The notes: a model not told the origin generated them from the sequence alone. A stretch of 64,000 nucleotides of DNA from Streptomyces sp. NBC_00377 (GCF_036075115.1 NZ_CP107958.1:4402001-4466000); one strand, 5' to 3'; positions 33,666-42,598 are shown, counted from the stretch's first letter. Numbers and translations: made by a program.

Positions 33666-34274
33666 ATGCCCGCCCTGACCGCCGACCGCACCCCCGGCCA
33701 ACTGGTCGCGGAACTGGAGCGGCTCATCGGCGTGGACTGGCCCACGGTGTGGGCGGGGGTCCCGGAGGACGCAGAGAAGCGGGCGAGGTGGTGCGCGGGC
33801 TTCGACTGGCGTCCGCTGTGGGCCGAGGCGGGACTGCGTGTCCGTACGGCCCTCGGCGGCCGCCTGTACCTCGCCTCCGCCACCCCCGGCGGCCCGGTGA
33901 CCCGGATCGACCACACGGTGTGGTCGGCCCGGGCCCGGGACACGGCCGAGAACGCCCTCGTCACCACTTCGGCGGAGGCACGCTGGACCGCCGGTTTGGC
34001 CGCCCTGCGCGGCCTGCTGGGCAACCCGGCCTGGACCGGAACCTGGGACATGCCCGACTTCCCGGAACTGCCCGGTCGGGGCTCCTGGTACAGCCCGCAG
34101 TGGCGCTTGGAGCACCACGATCCGTACCGGACCGCCGTATGGCGGTACCGCACTCCGGGCGCTCCCGTGATCGAGCTGAAGTCGATGCTCGGGACCGGCT
34201 CGAACCTGTCGGCACCGGCCGATGCGAGGATCGAGCTGAGCTGTCATGGTCCCTCGGCAACTCGATGGCCATGA
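33666..34274 (+). CDS. Unrecognised small protein, paralogue A
   Basis: 202 residues, soluble and acidic. Landmarks are GQLVAELERLIGVDWPTVWAG, ARWCAGFDWRPLW, VRTALGGRLYLASATPGGPV, WDMPDFPELPGRGSWYSPQW and RLEHHDPYRTAVWRYRTPGA. The next gene has the same landmarks in the same order, so the two are paralogues. It resembles, weakly, the small WxxL/FGW proteins often annotated as DUF6301 in Streptomyces. An immunity-like or chaperone-like role near a secretion locus is only inference. Confidence 0.7.
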   Translation: MPALTADRTPGQLVAELERLIGVDWPTVWAGVPEDAEKRARWCAGFDWRPLWAEAGLRVRTALGGRLYLASATPGGPVTRIDHTVWSARARDTAENALVTTSAEARWTAGLAALRGLLGNPAWTGTWDMPDFPELPGRGSWYSPQWRLEHHDPYRTAVWRYRTPGAPVIELKSMLGTGSNLSAPADARIELSCHGPSATRWP

Positions 34275-34321
34275 ACCGGCCCGAAGGCACTGACGTACGA
34301 AGAGACGAGGCGGGAGCACAC

Positions 34322-34927
34322 ATGCCGACGTTCGAGATCGAAGAATCTCCGCAGCACCTGGCCCGGGAGCTGGGCGGCCTCAAGCACGTGGACTGGCCCG
34401 CGATCTGGGCCGGCCCGCCGATTCCCGGTCAGGCGCTGGACGACTGGTGCGCACTGTTCGGCTGGAAGCCACTGCCCAAGGACCGCGTACTCGGTGTGCG
34501 CACCAGGACGGGCAGCCGGCTGACGCTCACCCCCGTCATCGAGGGCGGTTGGAGCCCCGTCCAATCGCTCGGTTGGACGACGTGGCATCTCAGGGCCGAT
34601 TCGCCCGCCGAGAACGACCGCGTGCTCGACGAGACCGCCGACGCATGGCCCCGCTACGAGCAGGCTGCCCGGGAGGTGCTCGGCGCACCGGAGTTCTCGG
34701 GTGCGTGGGACGCCCCCGACTTCCCGGAAGGCCCGGGCCGCTGGCTGCCCTCCCGGGAAAGGCGCCTGCGTAATCGCAACCCCTACCGACTGGCCCTCTG
34801 GAGGGGGACGGGACCTGAAGAGCCGGTCATCGTCCTCGAAGCGTTCAGCGGCGGGGTGACCCCGTCGGGGGTGGGCCTTCGTAGTGTCACGCTCAACGTG
34901 GGCTGCTACCCGCAGGAGATCGAGTGA
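34322..34927 (+). CDS. Unrecognised small protein, paralogue B
   Basis: 201 residues from ATG at 34322, the first start with a suitable GGGAG upstream. It matches paralogue A: QHLARELGGLKHVDWPAIWAG, DDWCALFGWKPL, VRTRTGSRLTLTPVIEGG, WDAPDFPEGPGRWLPSRERR and NPYRLALWRGTG. Its stop overlaps the GTG of the following 406-residue protein (GTGA), so paralogue B and that protein are made together. Confidence 0.7.
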   Translation: MPTFEIEESPQHLARELGGLKHVDWPAIWAGPPIPGQALDDWCALFGWKPLPKDRVLGVRTRTGSRLTLTPVIEGGWSPVQSLGWTTWHLRADSPAENDRVLDETADAWPRYEQAAREVLGAPEFSGAWDAPDFPEGPGRWLPSRERRLRNRNPYRLALWRGTGPEEPVIVLEAFSGGVTPSGVGLRSVTLNVGCYPQEIE

Positions 34928-36144
34928 GTGAGGCCACCGTCGTCCAGACTCCCGTCCAGCGAGCCCTTGCCCGCCAGATGAAGGCAAGCGCCGCGCTCCC
35001 CGAGGGAGAGGGCGAACGCATCGCCTTCGAGATCATCGAGGCCGCTGCCCAGGCAGGGAAGACCAACGAGCAGTACATCATCGACTACGCCAAGGGGCTC
35101 GATGTCGCGGCGCCTCGCGAGGGCATGAAGTCGGCCTTCTGGTCCTTCGGTATCCCTCACCCGGATTTGCCGTCGGACAAAGTACTCAGCAGTCAGTTCC
35201 TCGCCTCTGTCTGGACGGACATGGAGAACGAGGGAAACGAAGGCAGCGCACGCTACTTGGAGGGCACACCGGGCGGGGAGGATCTGGGCCGACTCCACCT
35301 GTGGAATCCCGAGGTGTACAAGGTCCTGGGTCTCAACGAGTCGCAGGGCGACGACCTGGCCCGCGACGCCTGGTCCGCCCTGTCCGAGAACTACGCCAAG
35401 GCGACCGACGGCGAGGCGATCGTCTTCGCCGGAGAAATCGTGCCGTGGAGCGTCGCCTACGAGACGGAGATGCCTCAACTGCGCCGGGTGGCGGGCCCGG
35501 AGAACATCCATTTCATGTACGACCTCCCCGAGGACGTGCTCAAGGGGCTTCCACCCGAGAGCCGTGAGCTGCTGTCCGAGGGCTGGGTCCGCTCCCATGT
35601 TCATTTCCGCGCGCCGGACACGGACAACCCGCCGTCACAGAAGTACTGGGCCGCCGGCCACGTCGACCTGGAGCAGCTCAGATCACTGCCCACTCCGGAA
35701 CTCCAGCGTGCTGCCGTCCTGGAAGCCTGCGCCCGGGTGGCTTACTTGGACGGCACCGGTCGTGAGACAGACGTCGAACGGCTCGTCGAAGAGATCAAGA
35801 CTCTGCGACCCGATCACGAGGTCGTCCTGCCCACCGCCGGGGAGCGCGCGGTCACCGATCAGCAGCAGGCGCAGGGACATACACCCCCGAGCACTCCCGC
35901 AGTCCGGACCCATGCCCCGTACATGCCCGGCGTCACCGTGAACGCCAGGACCGGCCCGGCCCCGCTCGAGTCGCTCACCCTCCCGACACCGCAGACGGCC
36001 GCCGCGAGCGCCCACGACTTCCTGCCCGGCGTCACCCGGCAGGCAAAGCCGATCGCCGCCCCGGCCGTGGGCGACGCCCCCGCAACCCCCTCGCAGGCGC
36101 CTCCGGCCCCCGAGCAGTCGCGTGACACAGGGATGGGAGTGTGA
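34924..36144 (+). CDS. Unknown 406-residue protein, candidate secretion substrate
   Basis: No signal peptide or membrane helix. A folded N-terminal part of about 290 residues (ALPEGEGERIAFEIIEAAAQ, YKVLGLNESQGDDLARDAWS, EAIVFAGEIVPWSVAYETEM, RELLSEGWVRSHVHFRAP) is followed by a Pro/Ala/Thr-rich tail with a repeated MPGVT / LPGVT box (PYMPGVTVNARTGPAP, DFLPGVTRQAKPIAAP). I recognise no family. The start overlaps paralogue B by GTGA and the end overlaps the next gene by GTGA, so the genes form a tightly coupled unit. A flexible C-terminal tail would suit a type IV substrate signal, but that is speculation. Confidence 0.6.
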   Translation: MSEATVVQTPVQRALARQMKASAALPEGEGERIAFEIIEAAAQAGKTNEQYIIDYAKGLDVAAPREGMKSAFWSFGIPHPDLPSDKVLSSQFLASVWTDMENEGNEGSARYLEGTPGGEDLGRLHLWNPEVYKVLGLNESQGDDLARDAWSALSENYAKATDGEAIVFAGEIVPWSVAYETEMPQLRRVAGPENIHFMYDLPEDVLKGLPPESRELLSEGWVRSHVHFRAPDTDNPPSQKYWAAGHVDLEQLRSLPTPELQRAAVLEACARVAYLDGTGRETDVERLVEEIKTLRPDHEVVLPTAGERAVTDQQQAQGHTPPSTPAVRTHAPYMPGVTVNARTGPAPLESLTLPTPQTAAASAHDFLPGVTRQAKPIAAPAVGDAPATPSQAPPAPEQSRDTGMGV

Positions 36145-36830
36145 CCCCGCGCATGGACAGCCCCAAACGCACCCGCCCCCCGCGGTCCCGCACCCCCCGC
36201 CCGGACGCGTCCAAGCCCGCCGCCCCTCCGCTCCCGCTCCTCCGCCGATTCCTCCACCAGGAGAAGAGCGACGCCTGGGCCGTCCGCCTCCTTCCCCGCA
36301 TCGTCTTCGGCGTGGCCGCGCTCTACACGGTGATCACCCTCGCCTCCCAGAGCGGCTCCAGCTTCTTCGCGGTCGTCGCCGCGCTGCTCCTCGGCCTCGC
36401 GCTCTGGCTCCTGCGCCACCGCACCCAGCTGCTCCTGGCGATCGGGGTGAGCATCCTCGCCATCGCCTTCACCGGCTACTTCTCCGCGGTCGGCGACGCC
36501 GCCCGCACGAGCGAGGACGCCGGCGCCACCGTCACCGGCACAGCCGCCTTCGGCTACTGGGCGCTCGCCGGAATGGCCCTCCTCGGCGCCTGGATGGTGA
36601 AGGAGCACCCGGGCCGGCGGGGCGTCACCGTCGTCCTCGCGGATGTGATCCTCGTCATCGCTTCCGTGGTCGGAATGTTCCTTCCGGAAGCGGGAGTACC
36701 GCTCGGATTCCTCGGTGTGATCGCCGTACTGGCGATACGCGGCAGCAGCGCGAAAGCGGTTGCGGGCCGGGCCCGCCAGGCACTTGGCCGCCTGCGGAAG
36801 CGCAAAGCCATTGACCCGGCGGACAGTTGA
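36141..36830 (+). CDS. Polytopic membrane protein of unknown function
   Basis: 229 residues from GTG at 36141 overlapping the upstream stop; an ATG at 36153 is the alternative. A basic, Pro-rich N-terminal segment of about 40 residues is followed by about five to six hydrophobic helices (IVFGVAALYTVITLASQSGS, FFAVVAALLLGLALWLL, LLLAIGVSILAIAFTGYF, YWALAGMALLGAWMV, VVLADVILVIASVVGMF) and a basic tail. It is the last gene of the rightward run before a new promoter. No family recognised. Confidence 0.7.
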   Translation: MTPRMDSPKRTRPPRSRTPRPDASKPAAPPLPLLRRFLHQEKSDAWAVRLLPRIVFGVAALYTVITLASQSGSSFFAVVAALLLGLALWLLRHRTQLLLAIGVSILAIAFTGYFSAVGDAARTSEDAGATVTGTAAFGYWALAGMALLGAWMVKEHPGRRGVTVVLADVILVIASVVGMFLPEAGVPLGFLGVIAVLAIRGSSAKAVAGRARQALGRLRKRKAIDPADS

Positions 36831-36890
36831 GGCCCGTGTGAACGTTTCGTCTCGTCACTGTGCCAAGTCGGCGCACGCTTTGCAGATGCG

Positions 36891-36920
36891 TTGCACGGGG
36901 TTGACGGAACGTCTTAGGCT
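36891..36920 (+). promoter_or_regulatory. Probable promoter of the WhiB-fusion gene
   Basis: TTGCAC (36891-36896) and TAGGCT (36915-36920) are spaced by 18 bp, close to the HrdB-type consensus, with about 37 nt of leader to the ATG at 36958. It lies in the only sizeable gap in this stretch, so the regulator is probably transcribed on its own. Confidence 0.5.
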
Positions 36921-36957
36921 CCCCCCCGATCACGTATCACCACGGGGGACGACACAC

Positions 36958-38508
36958 ATGCCTATGGCCAGCCATACGGCGCTGCCCACGCGCCCCGCGC
37001 GTGGGCCGGTACGGGGAACGGGAGCGGGAGCGGGGGTCCACACTCCCGACGCCGCTCTGCCCTGCCAGCGCCGACCGGACGTCTTCCAGCACCCGCTGCT
37101 GGAGGCGCCCGCGGACATTCCGTACACCTCGCCCGAACAGCGCCACCAGCACCTCGTCCTGCTCCGCACCGCCCGTGACCTGTGCGCTTCCTGCCCGTTG
37201 TGGGCGGAATGCCTCCAGGACGCCGTCGCCCACGCCGAGCCGTACGGCTACGCGGCCGCGACCACTCTCGACGACCGTCGCTGGATCCGCCGCGCCCTCG
37301 GCATCGGCGACACGGACGGCGATCTGCCCACCCACACGGCGGACGGCCCCGGCGCGGGCCCCGGCCACCACTCCGGCGAGACGTCCCGCCGTCTGCTGCG
37401 CCTGCGCTCCCGCACCACCGACGCGGCCGACCGGCACACCGCCGAGCGCGGCCTGCCCGCGCTGGAGCGGATCCTCGACGCGTTCGACGCACGTCAGGAC
37501 CAACTGGCCCGGACACAGCACGAGTTGCCCGCCATACCGAGGCAGTTGCACGAGCACACCGGCACACAGCGGACCCACAGCGACAGCCGCCAGAGCGACA
37601 GCCACCGCCGCCCCGGCACCTCCAGAGACCCCCACCCTCAAGCACACCCGGAAAGCAGGAACGAGGACATGGCAGCGGCCGAGTCCGGGCAGCGGATCGC
37701 CTTCTCGTACGAGGATCCCGCCCAGGCCGTACGACAGGCTCTGCTGGCTCCCCTGATCCGGTCCGCCCTGCCCACGCTCACCGGCCTGGAGCAGCTGGTC
37801 ACGATGCTGGCGAGTGTGCCCGGCGGCGAGATCGCGCCCGAGCTGCCGGACACCATCCGCGGTGCGCGCAAGGCCGTCGAGGCACTGGCCGCGGAGGTCG
37901 GCCGGGACTCCTGCGACTCCGCCGAGGCGACGCCGGACACCGCAGGACCGCTCCGCGCCCTCACCGGCTCGGTCTCGGTCGAACTCGCCACCACCGACCC
38001 GGTGGCGGCCCTGCGCCGCGACTTCCTGGAACCGTTGCTGCGCGAACTGGCCGCCTCCCTCGCGAACATCGAGAAGGTGGCGACGATGCTGGCCGCGACC
38101 GGGGCCTCGGACGGCGACGAGATCCATCCGGAGCAGATCCGTACCGCGCTGCAAGGCATCCGCGCCTGCCTTCCGCATCCGGCCCCGGCCGGCAAGACGT
38201 CCGCCGGCACGGGCCGGGCCGCCGCCCTCACCCCCTCGGGCGTCCCCAGCATCCGAGCGGCGGTGGAGACGGCCGTGTCGGCCTTCCCCGGCCCCTTCTC
38301 GGCCCGTGACGTCCTGCGCGCCCTCCCTCCGGGCGTCTACGGAGACCCCTCGAAGACGATCAGCAACGTCCTGTCCGCCCTCGTCAAGTCGGGCCGCCTC
38401 CGACGCCTCGCGCGAGGCACGTACGCTCGCCCCGTCGACGTCACCGCGGACGCCGACATGGACATCACCGCGGACGTCCCCGCGCAGGACGAGGCGAAAA
38501 GCGCCTGA
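36958..38508 (+). CDS. WhiB-like (Wbl) protein fused to a winged-helix-like C-terminal domain
   Basis: 516 residues. Residues 36-85 hold the Wbl cluster cysteines C36, C76, C79 and C85 (C-Xn-C-X2-C-X5-C), which bind a 4Fe-4S cluster in the family. The usual G(V/I)WGG turn is replaced by EPYGYAAATTLDDRRW. A helical middle region contains two repeats (AVRQALLAPLIRSALPTL and ALRRDFLEPLLRELAASL). A winged-helix-like end follows near 435-495 (FSARDVLRALPPGVYGDP, NVLSALVKSGRLRRLARG). Wbl proteins are normally about 80-130 residues, so this fusion is unusual. An internal ATG at 37669 with a nearby AGGAACGAGG could also give the C-terminal part alone. Confidence 0.75.
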   Translation: MPMASHTALPTRPARGPVRGTGAGAGVHTPDAALPCQRRPDVFQHPLLEAPADIPYTSPEQRHQHLVLLRTARDLCASCPLWAECLQDAVAHAEPYGYAAATTLDDRRWIRRALGIGDTDGDLPTHTADGPGAGPGHHSGETSRRLLRLRSRTTDAADRHTAERGLPALERILDAFDARQDQLARTQHELPAIPRQLHEHTGTQRTHSDSRQSDSHRRPGTSRDPHPQAHPESRNEDMAAAESGQRIAFSYEDPAQAVRQALLAPLIRSALPTLTGLEQLVTMLASVPGGEIAPELPDTIRGARKAVEALAAEVGRDSCDSAEATPDTAGPLRALTGSVSVELATTDPVAALRRDFLEPLLRELAASLANIEKVATMLAATGASDGDEIHPEQIRTALQGIRACLPHPAPAGKTSAGTGRAAALTPSGVPSIRAAVETAVSAFPGPFSARDVLRALPPGVYGDPSKTISNVLSALVKSGRLRRLARGTYARPVDVTADADMDITADVPAQDEAKSA

Positions 38509-38553
38509 GCCGGAACTGATCCGGAACCGAGCCGGAAGGAACCCAGACCCCCG

Positions 38554-38808
38554 ATGACCGAACCGACGCCACCCCCCGCCACGGCGGACGCCCAGGTGCA
38601 CGTCTTCTCCCCCAACGCCGGCCTGATCGACGGCGTCCCGGTCACCGCCCCGCCCTACGGCGACATCCAGGACGTGGTCCTGTCGATCCTCCAGCAACGC
38701 GCCCAGCAACTCGGCGCCCCCACCCCGGCCACCATCACCGACAACCGCTACGGCGGCGCCATCCGCCTCCTGATCCACCCGGACGGCACGACGGAACAAC
38801 TGGGCTGA
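38554..38808 (+). CDS. Small unrecognised protein
   Basis: 84 residues, 45 nt after the WhiB-fusion gene and with AAGGAACC upstream. It reads VHVFSPNAGLIDGVPVTAPP, QDVVLSILQQRAQQLG, then GGAIRLLIHPDGTTEQLG. Pro/Thr-rich start, no membrane helix. Position suggests co-transcription with the WhiB fusion. No family recognised. Confidence 0.6.
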   Translation: MTEPTPPPATADAQVHVFSPNAGLIDGVPVTAPPYGDIQDVVLSILQQRAQQLGAPTPATITDNRYGGAIRLLIHPDGTTEQLG

Positions 38809-38829
38809 GCCTGCGCCCCCGGGCAGCCC

Positions 38830-39402
38830 TCAGGCCCGGGGGCCGGGCTCCCCGGCCGGCGGGCTGACCGTGTCGATGTCGGCGAGGATCTTGCGACTGA
38901 GGTCGATGTCCATCTCGAGGATGTCGCGGTCGAACTTCGCCGGTTCCCTCTCGTAGTACGCCCTGCCCACGTCGGAGGTGAAGGCGGACGCGGGGACGGC
39001 GTTCAGCCCCTGGGGAATGAACTTCGGGATCTCCTCGAAGGCAGCCAGTGCGTATGCCATCGCGCCCCGGTACGCGCGGTGCTCGGACTCGGGCGAGTTG
39101 AGCATGTTGAGTCCGGCCTGACGGGAGATGCGGTGTGCGACCTCCGCGAACTCGCCGGGATCGATGATCTCGGACGGTGCCGGGCCTCCGAAGGCGGGCG
39201 GGGGCGGGGGAATCTCGTCCGCCATCAAGAAGGCGAAATTCCGGTTGCGTCCGCATTCCCGGCAGGCACCCTCGTAGACGGCGACGATGTCCTCACCGCG
39301 CTGTTCGAGCCGGTGTCGGCGGTCGAAGTCCGTGCTCCCGCACTCGCACGGGTGCAGGTCCATGTACAGGTGGGCTTCCAACGAGGAGCGGGCTCTCAAC
39401 AT
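38830..39402 (-). CDS. Zinc-ribbon-type protein of unknown function
   Basis: 190 residues from ATG at 39402. The N-terminus has CECGSTDF followed by CRECGRNRNF (CxC and CxxC pairs about 28 residues apart), a plausible zinc ribbon. A Pro-rich turn (DEIPPPPPAFGG) precedes a helical domain with FAEVAHRISRQAGLNMLNSP and AYALAAFEEIPKFIPQG. It is divergent from the 1,044-residue protein, with about 60 nt between starts. The pairing may be functional; the family is not recognised. Confidence 0.65.
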   Translation of the reverse strand: MLRARSSLEAHLYMDLHPCECGSTDFDRRHRLEQRGEDIVAVYEGACRECGRNRNFAFLMADEIPPPPPAFGGPAPSEIIDPGEFAEVAHRISRQAGLNMLNSPESEHRAYRGAMAYALAAFEEIPKFIPQGLNAVPASAFTSDVGRAYYEREPAKFDRDILEMDIDLSRKILADIDTVSPPAGEPGPRA

Positions 39403-39463
39403 GACATGATCCTAGGGCTGTTGTGCGATTCGAACAGGGAGCGGGCCGGGGGAGGGGCAGCAC

Positions 39464-42400
39464 ATGGACAGTTGGGCCGATCCCCGGACGGCGACGGGCA
39501 CACTGCCGCAGTACCCACACGCGCACCAGGACGAACTCGTGTCGGCCGCGGGGCGCGGCATGGCCTCGGTGGCCACCGCCGTCCTCGGTGACCGGCTGGA
39601 CTCCCTCGACGCGGACCGGACCAAGGACGGACGCCAGTTCTTCGTACTGACGGACAGCCGGGGAGAGTCCGCGACGATCTGGGTGGACGCCGTTCCCCTG
39701 GTGAGGGGGACGCTCGCCGACACGGCGACGAACACCACGTCGCAGAACTACGTGGTCCGCGTCTCCGACCGGCTCCCGACGGAGATGCTGGACCGGGTGC
39801 TCGCGCACGAACTCGGTGAGTTCATGGCGGTGCGAGAGCGCGCCGCCGCGGGTCTGGCTCCCGTGCGGCAGGACCTCCTGCGCGAAGGAGCCCAACTCTC
39901 CGCGGACCAGGAACTGTCGGCCACGGACAGAGGCCGCATAGGAGAGCTCAACTGGCTCGCGGCGCGGACCACGGCACCTGATCTCTCCGCCGAGCAGCAG
40001 CTCGCGGCCCGTGCCGAGTTCTCCGCTCTGCTCGATCCGTACGGCATCCGGCCGACCGCCGAGATAGGCGACGAGGAGGCGTTCGGGCCCCAGGACAGGG
40101 CGGCCCGCATACGGCAGCGGGTGTCGACCGCATTCCTCTCCGTCGGATCGCGACGGCTGCTCACCACCCTCGCCCAGCCCATCGAAACCCTCCCTCCCCC
40201 AGACGCCACCGCCCTCCAGGCATCCCGTGACGCCGCTCTGCGCGCGGAACGCCAGGTCGAGGCGTTCATCGGGCGGCGTGAGATCACCATGCCCATGCCC
40301 GGCTACGACCAGAACGGCCTTCCCCTCCCCCGGGACCAGCTGGAACCGGCCGCCGAGCGGTGGGCGCAGTACCGGGCGCAGGTCAGCGAGCGCACCGTGC
40401 GGACGTTGGAGGGCCGACTCGCCGAAGGGCAACTCCCGCTGCGCAAGGTCGTGATCGGCGGTGGCGCGAGTCTCACCGGGCGGGACCCCGAGGCGCTGCT
40501 GGTGGACGGGGCGGGCCGCTGGCACCTGGACCCCGGGGACGGGATCGTGCAGTCGGCGGACCAGGACCGCGACCTCTCGCAGTGGATGGGCGTCGACCCG
40601 TACGCGGCGGTGGAGGACCCCCGGCACCGGGTGTCCATCCACGCGGTGCGGGTCTGGGAGGACCAGCTCGCCACCCAGGGCGACGTGGTGAACGGCCGGG
40701 CCCGTCTGCGCCTGGGCCGCGACGGCGAACTGCTCGCCGAGGTACGGGTGTCGGGGGAGAACGGCGCGGAGAGCGAGACCCCGCTGTGGGTGGCGTGCGA
40801 GGGGACGCCGAGCATCGCGACCGGCCTCACACCGGACGTCGTGCCGGGCATGCCGCGCGGTCGGGCCGGGGTGGAGAGCCGCAGTGAGGCGGTACGGCTG
40901 ATCAGTGAGCGACTGCGGGAGCTGGAGAGCCAGGGCACGGCCCGCGCGGGCGAGGTGCGCGCCTGGCTCACCCAGGCCGAACGGGGCGGCGCGGACACCC
41001 GTACCGTGCTGGAGGCCCTGGACTCCTCGATGCTGAAGGAGGCTCTGTGCGCGGGCCTGGCGGGCGGCGCCGCCGCCCGCATGGAGAACTGCTTCACCGC
41101 TCTCGACTCGACGCGGAAGTGGGAGGCGGCGCGCGAGGCCGCCGAGGGCCGGGCGCTGCTGGGCGACGAGGTCGCCGAGAACCGTTTCGACCCGCACGCC
41201 GCGCAGCACTGGATCATCGCGGGGTCCGGCGGCACCGGGGTCGCCAACGCCGAGATCATCCTGCGGGAGAACCCCGACGCGTACGTCACCATCATCGGCA
41301 ACAGTCCGCCTGCCGCGCTCCGGCACCAGGTCCAGTACCCGGAGATGCTGGAGCGCTACGCCACGGGCGAGAACCCGCGGCTCACGATCGGCCGGACGGA
41401 GGTGGGCGCGGTCGAGACGTACCGGCACGAGAACGGCGAGACGTGGTTCCAGGCGGACTACGTGATCGAGGCCACCGGGGAGCGGAGAACGGCCAGGGCC
41501 GGCGGGTACGTCTGCAGTCTCGGCCGCACCAACCCTCTTCCGCCCGCCCTCCAGGTCCTCGCCGACGAGGTGCGCGACCGGGGCGGCGAGATCTCCGGGG
41601 ACCTGCTGTTCGACAGGGACGACCAGTACATCGGCTACGGGCTCACGTTCGCCGTCGACGGCAGGGAACACCGCGTCGACGTGGACGGCGCGGCCTCGTG
41701 GCAGCTGCCGCGCGAGATATTCGCCCCGGAGACGGGGGTCCAGGCGGCGCTGAACGGGATGGGCCTGCGCGGTCTGCCGTCCGAGACGGGCAACGCGGCC
41801 CCCGGCTTCTCCCCGATCGCCCGCCAGAGCGCCCTGCGCGCACGGGCCGTGGCGGAGGCGGCCGCGGGCGACCCGGACGCCGTACGCCGGCTGCCCACCG
41901 TCCCGGAACGCTGGCAACGCCCCGACCTCACCCTCCCGTCCACGGCCGCGGTGCTCACGGAGGTCCCCGAAGCCACGCAGGCGAAGGAAGTCGCAGAGAC
42001 CGCGGCGGTCACAGCGGTGATCGCGACGGCGGGAACGGAGACAGCAGCGGCACCAGGGGCGGAGACAGCAGCACAGTCCGAAGCACAGGACGAAGCAGCG
42101 ACAGAGGCGCCTGCGGCGCCGAGCGTGCCGGCCCCGGCCGCTGCGGAGCCGACGAGGACCGAAGCCCCGGCCAAGGAGGAACCGACCAAGCCGGCGACCC
42201 CTCCCGAGCCGGCTGCCCGGACCACGCCGGAACCCACGGCCGAGGCGACAGCCCCCACCACGCCGGAACCCACGCCGGAGGCGACAGCCCCCACCACGCC
42301 GGAACCCACGCCGGAGGCGACAGCGCAGACCACGACCGAGGCGACCGCGCCGGAAGCGACAGCGCAGACCACGACCGAGGCGACCGCGCCGGAAGCGACG

Positions 42401-42598
42401 TCCGGTCGGGTCACCACGGCCCGTGGACCCGCCGCGGGCCGTGGTGACCCCGCCCCGGGCATCTCCGGTTCGCATCTGTGGCAGATGGGCGTCGTGCCCA
42501 GGGGTGGTGGCGGCCGTCCGTCCGCCTCGGACCGGCAGGAGCAGCAGCCGCAGCCCGGCCACGAGCGGCCCGAGCCGGGCGTCGGCCTGGAGGACTGA
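39464..42598 (+). CDS. Large protein with two dinucleotide-binding-like motifs and a Pro/Thr repeat tail
   Basis: 1,044 residues, no signal peptide. The N-terminal region contains AHELGEFMAVRERAA near 120-135, a helix that looks like a metal-binding HExxx-E motif but lacks the second His of HExxH. Two Rossmann-type glycine motifs follow: KVVIGGGASLTGRDPEALLVD near 330 and IIAGSGGTGVANAEIIL near 580-600, then VCSLGRTNPLPPALQ near 690, as in two-nucleotide flavoprotein oxidoreductases. From about 830 the chain is disordered and ends in a 12-13 residue repeat tail. It could be a redox enzyme or a secreted effector; only the dinucleotide-binding resemblance is supported. Confidence 0.6.
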   Translation: MDSWADPRTATGTLPQYPHAHQDELVSAAGRGMASVATAVLGDRLDSLDADRTKDGRQFFVLTDSRGESATIWVDAVPLVRGTLADTATNTTSQNYVVRVSDRLPTEMLDRVLAHELGEFMAVRERAAAGLAPVRQDLLREGAQLSADQELSATDRGRIGELNWLAARTTAPDLSAEQQLAARAEFSALLDPYGIRPTAEIGDEEAFGPQDRAARIRQRVSTAFLSVGSRRLLTTLAQPIETLPPPDATALQASRDAALRAERQVEAFIGRREITMPMPGYDQNGLPLPRDQLEPAAERWAQYRAQVSERTVRTLEGRLAEGQLPLRKVVIGGGASLTGRDPEALLVDGAGRWHLDPGDGIVQSADQDRDLSQWMGVDPYAAVEDPRHRVSIHAVRVWEDQLATQGDVVNGRARLRLGRDGELLAEVRVSGENGAESETPLWVACEGTPSIATGLTPDVVPGMPRGRAGVESRSEAVRLISERLRELESQGTARAGEVRAWLTQAERGGADTRTVLEALDSSMLKEALCAGLAGGAAARMENCFTALDSTRKWEAAREAAEGRALLGDEVAENRFDPHAAQHWIIAGSGGTGVANAEIILRENPDAYVTIIGNSPPAALRHQVQYPEMLERYATGENPRLTIGRTEVGAVETYRHENGETWFQADYVIEATGERRTARAGGYVCSLGRTNPLPPALQVLADEVRDRGGEISGDLLFDRDDQYIGYGLTFAVDGREHRVDVDGAASWQLPREIFAPETGVQAALNGMGLRGLPSETGNAAPGFSPIARQSALRARAVAEAAAGDPDAVRRLPTVPERWQRPDLTLPSTAAVLTEVPEATQAKEVAETAAVTAVIATAGTETAAAPGAETAAQSEAQDEAATEAPAAPSVPAPAAAEPTRTEAPAKEEPTKPATPPEPAARTTPEPTAEATAPTTPEPTPEATAPTTPEPTPEATAQTTTEATAPEATAQTTTEATAPEATSGRVTTARGPAAGRGDPAPGISGSHLWQMGVVPRGGGGRPSASDRQEQQPQPGHERPEPGVGLED
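42221..42400 (+). repeat. In-frame tandem repeats in the tail of the 1,044-residue protein
   Basis: Three 36-bp units (42221-42256, 42257-42292, 42293-42328) encode TTPEPT(A/P)EATA(P/Q). A 39-bp unit (42329-42367) and a partial copy (42368-42400) encode TTTEATAPEATAQ. The units are nearly identical at DNA level, so copy number could vary between strains. Confidence 0.85.

Noticed and set aside
36958..38508. Splitting the WhiB fusion into two separate genes at the internal ATG 37669
   Set aside because: The frame is continuous with no stop and with coding-type third positions throughout, so a fusion is the simpler reading, though an extra internal start is possible.
16544..42598. The secretion-like locus as an integrated conjugative element
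   Set aside because: No integrase, excisionase, relaxase, replication gene or flanking tRNA repeat is visible; it is bounded by core genes and terminators.
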